A stretch of 64,000 bases of DNA from Hermodarchaeum sp048939595 (GTDB taxonomy: Archaea > Asgardarchaeota > Hermodarchaeia > Hermodarchaeales > Hermodarchaeaceae), in NCBI GenBank assembly GCA_048939595.1, contig JBHLPI010000003.1, positions 3,877 through 67,876 on the forward strand, written 5' to 3'. A model generated the notes under the pieces. The model was not told where the DNA came from and did not search any database. It worked only from the letters and a program-made list of their open reading frames with translations. Positions 51,780 to 59,612 of this stretch are shown here, in pieces. Made by a program: the position numbers and the translations under genes. Position 1 is the stretch's first letter; every line of letters starts with the position of its first letter.

Positions 51780-52544
51780 ATGGGTGAACGCCTGGATGAA
51801 GGAACCATACGAGCTCTCCGAAGCTTGGGACTAAGCAGCTACGAAGCGCGCGTATATGTTTCATTAGTTAGGAATGGCGCATTAACTGCCAGTGAGGTTA
51901 GTACCCAGTCACGAATTCCCTTTAGTCGCGTTTATGACGTATTAGCAGCACTTGAACAAGGCGGATGGATTACTGTTGAGCAAGGTCGTCCGAAGCATTA
52001 CATCCCGAAAAGCCCACGTGAAACAGCTAAAGCGGCTGTTCTTTCTGTGCAAGATCAGCTTGCAGAATGGGAGCAACGAGTAATCGAGAATCTCCAACCA
52101 TTATTTGATTCAAAAACGAAAATTTCAGCTCCTGAAGTGCACATCCTGCATGGTTCGAATAATGTCCGGGCAAAGCTGAATGTAGCTCTCGGCCAAGCAG
52201 AGCGCAGTGTTCTACTTTCTTGGGGTATCATTAGCGAAGAAGATATCGAATTTATTTCTCCAACACTGTTCCATCTCCGTGATCGAGGCGTTAAGATTCA
52301 GATTCTCGTATCTGAACAAACTCTTACAGACAAAGTTCAGAGAGTTATTGCCGCTGTTGGTGAAGGTCGGAAACGTAAAGAAATCTATGGTGGAGGTGCG
52401 ATTATCGATGAAAAACAAGCAATAATCATGCTAACGACCCAGCCAGCAGAATCATTAGCTATCTGGACAAGCCACACTGAGCTTGGAGAGCTAGCTAAAA
52501 TTTATTTTCTTTATCTTTATCAGTCTGCTGAACCACTGACTTGA
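51780..52544 (+). CDS. TrmB-family transcriptional regulator
   Basis: A protein of 254 residues from ATG 51780. The N-terminal TrmB winged helix is clear: LDEGTIRALRSLGLSSYEAR, VYVSLVRNGALTASEVSTQS, RIPFSRVYDVLAALEQGGWI. A coiled-coil linker and a PLD-like C-terminal effector region (VHILHGSNNVRAKLNVALGQ; RDRGVKIQILVSEQ) follow. TrmB proteins typically sense sugars; this one lacks an obvious sugar-binding domain. In-frame upstream starts (GTG 51771, ATG 51756, TTG 51726) exist, and the start is uncertain. Divergent from memo. Confidence 0.85.
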   Translation: MGERLDEGTIRALRSLGLSSYEARVYVSLVRNGALTASEVSTQSRIPFSRVYDVLAALEQGGWITVEQGRPKHYIPKSPRETAKAAVLSVQDQLAEWEQRVIENLQPLFDSKTKISAPEVHILHGSNNVRAKLNVALGQAERSVLLSWGIISEEDIEFISPTLFHLRDRGVKIQILVSEQTLTDKVQRVIAAVGEGRKRKEIYGGGAIIDEKQAIIMLTTQPAESLAIWTSHTELGELAKIYFLYLYQSAEPLT

Positions 52545-52548
52545 AATC

Positions 52549-52863
52549 TTATTGTGTTTCCTTCGATTCACTTCGAAGTTTTTCGAGAAGAACAATTGCC
52601 ACGCCCAAAGGTACTCTGAGTTGGATGGATAGTTCCTCAGCAGTTATTGTTGGATGCTTTGGAAGAATACTAGTTCGAGTATAATCGAGAAGATGAGGAT
52701 AAAGCACCATTGATTTCACTGTTTCTTCTAGAATAACTGGCCAATTTCGGGCACCGGAAGGATCCCGCTCTAATGCCTCAAGGGTGTCCTTCTTTTCAGT
52801 ATCAGTCGTTTTTTTCTTGGTCGGTTTCTTTTCCTTAAAATACTGATCTAAACCAAAGCTCAT
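52549..52863 (-). CDS. Uncharacterised small protein, possible winged helix
   Basis: About 104 residues from ATG 52863 (MSFGLDQYFKEKKPTKKK); an upstream in-frame GTG at 52893 is possible. After a lysine-rich disordered segment of about 35 residues, the C-terminal 70 residues look like a winged helix: SMVLYPHLLDYTRTSILPKH, then ITAEELSIQLRVPLGVAIVL, LLEKLRSE. No family recognised. It is divergent from the zinc-ribbon gene at 52930. Confidence 0.5.
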   Translation of the reverse strand: MSFGLDQYFKEKKPTKKKTTDTEKKDTLEALERDPSGARNWPVILEETVKSMVLYPHLLDYTRTSILPKHPTITAEELSIQLRVPLGVAIVLLEKLRSESKETQ

Positions 52864-52929
52864 CGGGATTTCCCTATTGTTGAATGTTAACACGAAAGGC
52901 TAATTAGGCTTGTGGCAATGGTGGTCTTG

Positions 52930-53667
52930 ATGTTCAGGGAAGGATTTTACATTATTCGCTGTCCAAGGTGTGGACGTTTTACCTATGCTCCAACTCGCCA
53001 AAAGACACGATTATGTGTGTATTGTCAAAGAGTTTTTAAAATCAATCCTTTAAATGCAGTCTTTGTTGAGGATGCACAGACAGCTCAAACCCGAGTTAAA
53101 CTGTATCAAACAGGAAAACATCACAAAGAGTTCATGGACGCCGTCGAAAAATCTCGGGAGAAAATCGAGTCACTACTCCCAAATGAGAATGTGGATTTGG
53201 AGCAGCTTCAGGATCCTAAACAAAAAATCCAACCGATTTCTGCACGACGACGGGAGTTAGAACGAATTCTGTATCAGCATGCACGCACAAACACTCTTGA
53301 TTTACAGATTTTAGAAAAAGAATGTGCAAAGGCAGGAATTCCTTGGAATTGGGCTGCACAACAGATTGAAACTCTCATTCGAACTGGTCACCTCATTTCG
53401 CCCAAACCTTGGCAGATTCAATTAGTTACTGATGACCTGCAACCAAATGATAGTACAGGAAAAGCGATTTCACCGACCAATCTAGCAAGAGCGATTAGTG
53501 ATGTTTTGCGTAAAACACAAACTGCACTGAGTCAGGAAGAGATTATTTCTAAACTTGAAAAGAGAGGAATCGCCAGCGTGGGAATTGATGAAGCGTTGAA
53601 TCGCTTGCGAAACCAAGGGTATATCCTCAAAACTTCAGAGGGTGCCTTTCGATGGACTGACAGCTAG
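52930..53667 (+). CDS. Zinc ribbon (DUF1922-like) and winged-helix protein
   Basis: A protein of about 245 residues. The N-terminus carries a zinc ribbon, FYIIRCPRCGRFTYAPTRQK with RLCVYCQRVF, which resembles archaeal DUF1922. A helical middle follows, and two winged-helix-like regions (ILYQHARTNTLDLQILEKEC; SQEEIISKLEKRGIASVGID) end the protein with LRNQGYILKTSEGAFRW. It looks like a nucleic-acid-binding protein, possibly in replication or transcription, but I recognise no specific family. ATG 52930 has GGTGG 5 bases upstream; GTG 52912 is in frame. Confidence 0.6.
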   Translation: MFREGFYIIRCPRCGRFTYAPTRQKTRLCVYCQRVFKINPLNAVFVEDAQTAQTRVKLYQTGKHHKEFMDAVEKSREKIESLLPNENVDLEQLQDPKQKIQPISARRRELERILYQHARTNTLDLQILEKECAKAGIPWNWAAQQIETLIRTGHLISPKPWQIQLVTDDLQPNDSTGKAISPTNLARAISDVLRKTQTALSQEEIISKLEKRGIASVGIDEALNRLRNQGYILKTSEGAFRWTDS

Positions 53668-53725
53668 TATGAGAGCTGATTGATAAGTTTTAAACAATCA
53701 ATATTCTTTATAGGAAACGAGGATA

Positions 53726-54103
53726 TTGCCTGCAGTCTATTATCTTGCTCGTCAACTTCATCGCCAGAAGCCTGGTGAACTGATAGATTATATTCTCATT
53801 CTGTGGCTCTACTCAAACCCTCATGAAACTCGCCGACGTTCTCTAGCATCGCTAAGACATGTTCTAAAACATATTCCCGAGTTTCAACGTCCCGATGGAA
53901 AACCCAACGTAAATGATGAAGAATTAAACCAAATTATCTTTGCAGCTCTTCAACGGCTAAAGGAAATGGGAGTCGTTACGGTCTTTTCAAAGACTGAATC
54001 AGTAACACAAGTTTCATTGACTGAAAAGGGAATCGAGTTTGTAAAATCTCAATTATCCGTGGAGCAGATGCAGTATCTTGAAGAAGCAGGTCATATGACA
54101 TAA
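53726..54103 (+). CDS. Uncharacterised winged-helix-like protein
   Basis: A 125-residue protein with a winged-helix appearance: LIDYILILWLYSNPHETRRR, LNQIIFAALQRLKEMGVVTV, FSKTESVTQVSLTEKGIEFV. The C-terminal wing region and helix are typical of archaeal DNA-binding proteins, though no family is recognised. TTG start. Placed between the zinc-ribbon protein and a cyclin-like protein, all on plus with gaps of about 50-60 bp, so these three may be coexpressed. Confidence 0.55.
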   Translation: MPAVYYLARQLHRQKPGELIDYILILWLYSNPHETRRRSLASLRHVLKHIPEFQRPDGKPNVNDEELNQIIFAALQRLKEMGVVTVFSKTESVTQVSLTEKGIEFVKSQLSVEQMQYLEEAGHMT

Positions 54104-54154
54104 AAGGGGAAAACGGAACATACCACAGGACCCGCCTAAAGTATTTTTAGGACT

Positions 54155-54865
54155 ATGTTACATACATGGATTAGACATTTCCTACGGAGACTTACCATCT
54201 TGGCGTCAAGGGCTAGAGTGAATGAAACTGTACGGACAGATTTGGAGGCTCCAGCAATCCATCTGAAGCAAGCGTATCGTCTATATGCGGCTAAACGAGT
54301 CCGTCAGGATCTGATTCTTCCATCCCTCCGCATTCTTGCTAGTCACCTGGGAACACAAGCTATTGGACGTGAACCAGAAGCCCTTTTTGCAGCTGCGACC
54401 TACATCGCCTTCCGCCATCCTAATACGTACCCTAATAATGTTCCACGCAGCTATTTTTCAGCCAAAACCTCGAAGACAACAAAGCGCAAACCAGCGGAAC
54501 CAATTTTCCATGAGTCTTTTTCCGCTAAAGATTCGAGCATCGATTGGTACACAAAATTAATAGTCGAAAAGTTAGGTATCATTGTCCTCTACGATGAACA
54601 AGGACTCCCCTATTTTCTTGAACGCAGTGGACCAATTTATAAGCTAATTGACGGCCTTGCTGAAGAAGCTGCAATTGATGCAGTCTTAACCTCACAAATA
54701 AACAGTCGCCCAGAGCTTCTCGAACCGGTGATGAGTGCCCTATTAAATCGAATTTTCAAAGTTCTTCGGATTCTTCCGAGTGTGTTCTATAACTCGCTGT
54801 ATGAGCAGTTAGCACCTCATGTAGAATCTTTAATTGAAATTACGAAGTTGGCCCTACGAATTTAA
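54155..54865 (+). CDS. Uncharacterised protein with possible cyclin-like region
   Basis: A 236-residue, helix-rich protein. Residues about 30-95 (LKQAYRLYAAKRVRQDLILP, LRILASHLGTQAIGREPEAL, FAAATYIAFRHPNTYP) look like a cyclin box as in TFIIB: helices with small residues AAATYIA. The middle is lysine/threonine-rich and the rest helical. I cannot assign a function; a TFB-like or cyclin-like role is inference. ATG start. It is convergent with the DUF211 gene, whose stop it overlaps. Confidence 0.5.
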   Translation: MLHTWIRHFLRRLTILASRARVNETVRTDLEAPAIHLKQAYRLYAAKRVRQDLILPSLRILASHLGTQAIGREPEALFAAATYIAFRHPNTYPNNVPRSYFSAKTSKTTKRKPAEPIFHESFSAKDSSIDWYTKLIVEKLGIIVLYDEQGLPYFLERSGPIYKLIDGLAEEAAIDAVLTSQINSRPELLEPVMSALLNRIFKVLRILPSVFYNSLYEQLAPHVESLIEITKLALRI

Positions 54866-55158
54866 CCATTTTCCATATGGGTTTTGACTTCTTCGACAAC
54901 TGTGCGTCCAGCGACTACTTGATCGATGGAATGAACGGAAGCACCACAGGCTTCAAGAGCGGCTTTTACCTCCTCAAATCCGAGGTTGTCACCTTCAACT
55001 GTAACCTTAATTGACTCGGTATGCGAGTCGACTTCAACAAGAGCGACGTTGACACCAACGACGCCATCAATCTTACCTACCAATGTGGCTATATCAACAA
55101 GGTTCGGAACATGTGGCTTGAGAACATCGAGAACGAGTCTTTTGATACCCGAAGGCAT
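54862..55158 (-). CDS. DUF211 family protein
   Basis: A 98-residue archaeal DUF211 protein: GIKRLVLDVLKPHVPNLVDI, GVVGVNVALVEVDSHTESIK, VTVEGDNLGFEEVKAALEAC and VHSIDQVVAG. It has a ferredoxin-like ACT fold and forms small homomeric assemblies; function unknown, perhaps ligand or metal binding. ATG start. The upstream 102-bp gap holds an AT-rich region before the small gene at 55261. Confidence 0.85.
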   Translation of the reverse strand: MPSGIKRLVLDVLKPHVPNLVDIATLVGKIDGVVGVNVALVEVDSHTESIKVTVEGDNLGFEEVKAALEACGASVHSIDQVVAGRTVVEEVKTHMENG

Positions 55159-55260
55159 CTTATGAATACACTCCCAGCAATTGATGAATAAATTGCTTAG
55201 AATAGCTAAGTTTCTGTGAGTTCTTGAATTTTTCTATTCAACAGTAGTTACTATTACTAT

Positions 55261-55443
55261 ATGAATAGTAAACAACCAATACCACATGGTGTTTCTAAGA
55301 TAATTCTAAATCTTTTGAAAAAGAGGAAATCATGTGGAAAAATCGCTGAAACGATTTTTGATGAATATGGTCTTTCTTATGCAAAATGGAATATCTACTA
55401 TCGTATAAGAAGAAATGTTGGAAAGATTAGAGCATTCACCTAA
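55261..55443 (+). CDS. Possible small basic protein
   Basis: A 60-residue frame, MNSKQPIPHGVSKIILNLLK, continuing KKRKSCGKIAETIFDEYGLS with a helix-turn-helix-like run and a basic end. Basic composition and a start at ATG with an upstream AT-rich tract (CTATTACTAT) support a possible small DNA-binding protein, but no binding site is present and no family is recognised. It may be spurious. The gap before fae-hps (55444-55468) holds nothing. Confidence 0.35.
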   Translation: MNSKQPIPHGVSKIILNLLKKRKSCGKIAETIFDEYGLSYAKWNIYYRIRRNVGKIRAFT

Positions 55444-55468
55444 TTCTTTCCATTTTATTTGAAACGGT

Positions 55469-56653
55469 TTACTCGGTGTGGATCCTAAACAAGTCGATGT
55501 CGCCTTGCATCTGTGTGAGGAATTCGCGGGTAGATCTTTCGATATCATGGGATTGGGTGATGTAGCGACCGACTACTATGATGTCCGCTTTTGCCTTAAG
55601 AGCAGCATCAATATTATCAGGTCGAATGCCCCCTGCCACGGAAACAAGGAGACGTTTTCCTTTGAATGCGGTTTTAACTGCTTTGACGATTTCCCATTTG
55701 TGATCGGTACGACCTTCGGTGTCAATTCCCCGATGCATGATGACAACATTTGGTGGCATCTTAAGGCTTTGAAGCTTGGCTATTGGGTCTTCTACATTCA
55801 TCATATCTACAAAGGAATAAATGCCCAACCGGTTGGTTTCATAAATGAACTGATCGATGGTATCTACCGAGGCTAATCCAGAAACCACAACTGCATCAGC
55901 TGACTCATCGAAGGCTAAATCAACTTCAACCTTCCCCACATCAAGTGTCTTAAGATCAGCGACTAAGAACTTGTCCTTGGCAACTTCCCGAATATCACGG
56001 AGGACCTCAGTTCCATAACGTTTGATAAGGGGCGTTCCTGCTTCTAGAATGAGATTATCACTTTTAGGAAGCACTTCGATTATCTTCTTCGTCTTTTCAA
56101 GACTAGGAATATCTAATGCAATCTGTAGGTATGGTGGACGCCATAAGCGTGGAACCCGAAAACCCATAATGGGATGCGTTGCGCGATCTTTGTCATACAT
56201 GATTTTATCTACTGGAGGATAGTTGGATAGAGCCCGCTGAATTGAAAGTTTCGTAGCGGCATAATTGTAATGATAAATTCGTCGGTAATCTTTTGCATCA
56301 GGGTGAATGAAAACGCTGCACAAAATTACCCACTCATCTGCCTTAGCCTTTGGTATTATTCCTTCCTCCAAAGCATCGGCCACAGCTTTAGCAACAGCGG
56401 CTTGCGCTGGACCGAATATTTTCTCTGCATCACCCATGTCTTTTACAGTTACTTTAGGGATAATGAGTGTATGAGGTTTAGGTGGAAGATTCGGTCGTAT
56501 TACAGCTAACAAAGGAGAATGCCCATGAGATACATTGGTCATTCCATGGGCAAAAGCCGTCCCAACCGGACCTGACTTTTCACCAATAATCATATCTACA
56601 TGTGCAATTTCTGCGCCTTTGCCAATGAGGGCTTCACCAACAAGGTATACCAT
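55469..56653 (-). CDS. fae-hps: Fused formaldehyde-activating enzyme / 3-hexulose-6-phosphate synthase
   Basis: A bifunctional enzyme of 394 residues. The N-terminal Fae domain (about 1-160) contains HVDMIIGEKSGPVGTAFAHG and binds formaldehyde to tetrahydromethanopterin; the C-terminal Hps domain (about 170-390) has LQIALDIPSLEKTKKIIEVL, FLVADLKTLDVGKVEVDLAF and SVAGGIRPDNIDAALKAKAD. Many archaea use the Hps reaction in reverse with Phi to make ribulose-5-phosphate. Phi is not in this window. ATG start. Good assignment. Confidence 0.96.
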   Translation of the reverse strand: MVYLVGEALIGKGAEIAHVDMIIGEKSGPVGTAFAHGMTNVSHGHSPLLAVIRPNLPPKPHTLIIPKVTVKDMGDAEKIFGPAQAAVAKAVADALEEGIIPKAKADEWVILCSVFIHPDAKDYRRIYHYNYAATKLSIQRALSNYPPVDKIMYDKDRATHPIMGFRVPRLWRPPYLQIALDIPSLEKTKKIIEVLPKSDNLILEAGTPLIKRYGTEVLRDIREVAKDKFLVADLKTLDVGKVEVDLAFDESADAVVVSGLASVDTIDQFIYETNRLGIYSFVDMMNVEDPIAKLQSLKMPPNVVIMHRGIDTEGRTDHKWEIVKAVKTAFKGKRLLVSVAGGIRPDNIDAALKAKADIIVVGRYITQSHDIERSTREFLTQMQGDIDLFRIHTE

Positions 56654-56767
56654 TGAACGTCGTCCCCAAGGATAGTTTCAGTTTTCTTAACTCCAACATC
56701 CGTTATAATAACGTTTTGTGACAATACCGATATTGAAGTGTAGGAAAATAAAAGCAGTTCTTTAACT

Positions 56768-56941
56768 CTACCAGGTTATTTCTCGTTGGAAGAGGAGATA
56801 ATGATTAACCCAGTTTGGGTCACCTGTAGCCTGATAAGTGTGAAGTTGCCAACCATCTTTTTGGTATTCGGCAATTGTTCTCGCAATATTTTTGTGATGA
56901 TTAACCTGCACGCAAATATATTCGAAGTCGATATTCTTCAA
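56768..56941 (-). CDS. Small DUF4177-like protein
   Basis: A 57-codon gene within the otherwise empty 475-bp gap 56654-57128, found by reading the minus strand. The protein runs LKNIDFEYICVQVNHHKNIA, then RTIAEYQKDGWQLHTYQATG and ends HYLLFQREITW. The pattern YE/DY..VQV...., helix, DGWQL, and LLFQRE matches the DUF4177 fold. TTG 56941 has AGGTGA 7 bases upstream. Function unknown. The rest of the gap (56654-56767 and 56942-57128) has a TTAAAAATAA element and nothing else I recognise. Confidence 0.6.
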   Translation of the reverse strand: MKNIDFEYICVQVNHHKNIARTIAEYQKDGWQLHTYQATGDPNWVNHYLLFQREITW

Positions 56942-57128
56942 ATAGGATTCACCTGTTTATTCCTCAAGAAAATTCAAATAAAAGGATTGGGAGGTTATTG
57001 TATATTCGCTTAGAAGAGATTTACAGATAGTCAATTATTTTTAACCAAAACGTTAATACCTTGTGGAATCGTGTTGGGTTTTACTCAAAGTCCTATGAAA
57101 ATGGAGGTGTTATGCATGGCAACTGATC

Positions 57129-57515
57129 ATGATGGGGTTGGCTGCGAAATCCTCCATGAAAGACAACTTCTTTGATGATTTGAGTACACCACTTCAACTA
57201 GAGACCTTCTTTCTTCAACTTGCGACAGCCTTTGCTAAGCTGGCTTACACACGATTAACCAAAAAACAACGATTTCTTTTACTGATGACCAACCAAACAC
57301 TCCAATATCATCCTAAGTTATCACCAACAGCACTAGCCGATTGCCTAGCTCGTAAATTCCATCTCCCGTTGAGCACAACTAAATTCAACTTGAATGTTCT
57401 CACAAGAGCTGGGCTGTTACAACCTCGTAGGTCTAAAGACCAAGGATCAAGAATATGTCTTTCTTTTGGCGGTTGGCTTCTTACGCAGCTTCTCTCTGAA
57501 TCAGACATAGAATAA
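57129..57515 (+). CDS. Uncharacterised winged-helix protein
   Basis: A 128-residue protein with a winged-helix-like core: TKKQRFLLLMTNQTLQYHPK, LSPTALADCLARKFHLPLST, TKFNLNVLTRAGLLQPRRSK. The ATG at 57129 has no clear ribosome binding site. A good GGAGGTG (57103-57109) instead precedes ATG 57116 in a different frame, whose reading frame ends after 19 codons at 57175. A start at internal ATG 57156 (MKDNFF) is another option. Likely a DNA-binding regulator; no family recognised. Confidence 0.5.
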   Translation: MMGLAAKSSMKDNFFDDLSTPLQLETFFLQLATAFAKLAYTRLTKKQRFLLLMTNQTLQYHPKLSPTALADCLARKFHLPLSTTKFNLNVLTRAGLLQPRRSKDQGSRICLSFGGWLLTQLLSESDIE

Positions 57516-57567
57516 GAGGCCCAGAATCAAGTATGAGGACTGCTGTTAGTGGTCCTCATTGTATTTT

Positions 57568-58572
57568 TTAAAAGCTGGAGGCAACCATTTGAGTAAGTTC
57601 AATTAAACGTGCACTAAACCCTGCTTCGTTATCATACCAAGATACTACGTGTGCGAAATTACCATCAAGAATCTCTGTAAGTTCACTATCGAAAATTGAG
57701 GAGTGGAGATTGCCGATGATATCTGTTGAAACTATTGGATCTTCATTATATTGTAGGATGCCCTTGAGGTAGGTTTTTGCAGCTTTTCGGAAGCTTTCGT
57801 TGAGTTCATCCTTGGATGTGGCTTTTTCAAGTTCGACACTAAGATCGATAATAGATCCATCTGGGATAGGTACTCGGTAAGCCATTGCTGCCATCTTTCC
57901 TTCCAGTTGTGGAAAGAGACGAATGATTGCTTTGGCAGCACCAGTAGTTGTTGGTATAATGTTAACTCCGGCAGCGCGAGCCCGACGGTAATCTTTGTGG
58001 ATTGCATCTAGAAGATTTTGGCCTAAGGTATAACCATGGATTGTTGACATGAATCCGTGTTTTATCCCATAGTTTTCATGGAGGATCTTGATTACCGGTG
58101 CAAAGCAATTAGTTGTACAAGAAGCGTTTGATATGACATGATGATTCTTTGGATCATAGCTGTCATCATTGACACCCATTACAAACATTGCATCTTCACC
58201 CTTTCCAGGAGCCGAGATAATGACCTTGCTTGCTCCTGCTTGAAGATGCAGAGCCGCCTTATCTCGATCTCGAAATACACCTGTAGCTTCAATAGCGATA
58301 TCAACCCCAAGCCTTTTCCAAGGGAGTTTTGCAGGGTCTCGCTCTTGAAATAGTTTGATTGTATGATCATCAACATGTAACTCGCCCCTAGCAGTTTCAA
58401 TGGTTCCTTGAAATCGCCCGTAAATAGAGTCATATCGTAGAAGATGGGCTAAGATTTCAGGTCCACCTAAATCGTTTGCAGCAACGAGTTCGACATCTTT
58501 TTTATCGATAATGCCACGAAGAAAATTTCGACCGATTCGACCAAGACCGTTGATGGCAACCTTTACAGCCAT
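57568..58572 (-). CDS. gap: Glyceraldehyde-3-phosphate dehydrogenase, class I (bacterial type)
   Basis: A 334-residue phosphorylating GAPDH. The NAD-binding motif is GLGRIGRNFLRGI with VAANDLGG (Asp for NAD preference), the catalytic Cys is in SNASCTTNC (about 150), with STIHGYTLGQNLLDAIHKDY and AAMAYRVPIPDGSIIDLSVE. This is the class I (bacterial/eukaryotic) enzyme, not the archaeal class II GAPDH, suggesting lateral acquisition. ATG with GGAGGGA 7 bases upstream. Direction in glycolysis or gluconeogenesis not decidable. Confidence 0.96.
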   Translation of the reverse strand: MAVKVAINGLGRIGRNFLRGIIDKKDVELVAANDLGGPEILAHLLRYDSIYGRFQGTIETARGELHVDDHTIKLFQERDPAKLPWKRLGVDIAIEATGVFRDRDKAALHLQAGASKVIISAPGKGEDAMFVMGVNDDSYDPKNHHVISNASCTTNCFAPVIKILHENYGIKHGFMSTIHGYTLGQNLLDAIHKDYRRARAAGVNIIPTTTGAAKAIIRLFPQLEGKMAAMAYRVPIPDGSIIDLSVELEKATSKDELNESFRKAAKTYLKGILQYNEDPIVSTDIIGNLHSSIFDSELTEILDGNFAHVVSWYDNEAGFSARLIELTQMVASSF

Positions 58573-58681
58573 AAAGTATCCCTCCGCGGGAGTGACGTTT
58601 CAATATTTTATGGCTATAAGTGTTTCCGCAGCTTCTAGTGCCGTTAATTCAAATCGAATAGCAGTTATACGAGGCACATAT

Positions 58682-59041
58682 TTATGATTCAAAATTAAGT
58701 TGTTCCTTGATGCTTGTGGGTAATGGTTCACGGGTAAGTAAGTAAATTATCGAAAGAAGGAAGAGATCAAAATCTGAAAGGTTATCGATATTTGCCCAGG
58801 GCGTTGATTCAAGTGTTACGCAGAGAACGAGCGGTTCTTTGCCTTCTAGCAAGGCATAGACATGCCCCATTTTAAGGTCTACTTCGAATGCAGCCTCATC
58901 CCGCTGAATAAGAAGGCGGTTTCCCCGGATTTTGAAGCCTTCGGATTGAAGTAATTGTTTTAGTCCTTCGAGGTTACGCTCACGTGTAGCTTTAGGTTTT
59001 CCTGTTACCAGAAGATTACGCCTTCGCCGAAGATCATGCAT
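58682..59041 (-). CDS. Uncharacterised protein downstream and in frame with profilin
   Basis: A protein of 119 residues from ATG 59041. It has a basic N-terminus (HDLRRRRNLLVTGKPKATRE), a mixed alpha/beta centre (LLQSEGFKIRGNRLLIQRDE, VDLKMGHVYALLEGKEPLVL) and a helix DFDLFLLSIIYLLTREPLP. No family recognised. The reading frame is open for a further 49 codons upstream, in Ser/Lys/Asp-rich sequence without start codon, back to the TAG stop of the profilin gene (59189), which is in the same frame. It could be a separate gene with start at 59041 or the product of stop read-through. Confidence 0.5.
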   Translation of the reverse strand: MHDLRRRRNLLVTGKPKATRERNLEGLKQLLQSEGFKIRGNRLLIQRDEAAFEVDLKMGHVYALLEGKEPLVLCVTLESTPWANIDNLSDFDLFLLSIIYLLTREPLPTSIKEQLNFES

Positions 59042-59188
59042 CCATTGGTCGGTGTGTAGTTCCCTGCTAGTTTCCGAATCTGAAGAAGATTTCTTTGAAC
59101 GCGACGACGGATTGATGAAAATGCACTCCCCAATTGGAGAATCGATTTCTTTATCCTTTTCCTTGGATGTGGTGCTTAGAGGAGGATG

Positions 59189-59560
59189 CTACATGAACCC
59201 TCCAATATTAGCTGATGCTTTAGCGATTTCTACATAAGCGCCTTGAACATCGCCTTGAGGAGAGACATAGGCAATGACATAACCCTTGTCTCGAGCAGCA
59301 GCGATAACGATTGATCCTTGACCGCGAACATTGGTTGCTACCAAATGGTGGTCAGTTGCTTGAATCGTACTATATTTGACCCCTTGTATTGTGACACTGG
59401 GTGGCTTACTTTGAATTGCTGAAAGTATTTCTGCACCCGCGATAGTCCAGTTGGGAGTTGTAAAAAGTACGGTTCCGTCACTTCTGATAACCGAAACAGC
59501 CATAATTGTACTGTCGACTTGTTGCATGTAGTTAACCCAAGCTTGAATGTTTTCAGACAT
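59189..59560 (-). CDS. Profilin homologue (Asgard type)
   Basis: A 123-residue protein with the profilin pattern: Trp near the N-terminus (ENIQAWVNYMQQ), SVIRSDGTVLFTTPNWTIAG, an E-containing helix AEILSAIQ, the strand GVKYSTIQATDHHLVATNVR, then GQGSIVIAAARDKGYVIAYV, SPQGD and a final helix AYVEIAKASANI. In eukaryotic profilins the matching region is GIKYMVIQ, GGITIKKT, and the ends form the actin and polyproline site. Profilins bind actin and are an Asgard signature. No actin is in the window. A Roadblock-like fold would be the alternative. The amber stop is followed by an in-frame reading frame. Confidence 0.72.
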   Translation of the reverse strand: MSENIQAWVNYMQQVDSTIMAVSVIRSDGTVLFTTPNWTIAGAEILSAIQSKPPSVTIQGVKYSTIQATDHHLVATNVRGQGSIVIAAARDKGYVIAYVSPQGDVQGAYVEIAKASANIGGFM

Positions 59561-59612
59561 TTTGTGCCTAAACCTCTCACAGCCAGATTACAGTTAATAT
59601 TATAAGACATTT

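Noticed and set aside
56786..57013. Plus-strand 75-codon frame before the winged-helix gene
   Set aside because: It is antisense to the DUF4177-like small gene, whose motifs and ribosome site are better.
59189..59191. Amber codon of profilin as pyrrolysine
   Set aside because: TAG ends other genes here such as smc, and no Pyl synthetase or tRNA is seen in the window, so ordinary termination or split gene is more likely.
59052..59237. 61-codon plus-strand frame
   Set aside because: Overlaps the profilin end and the in-frame linker on the opposite strand; no ribosome site and no motif.
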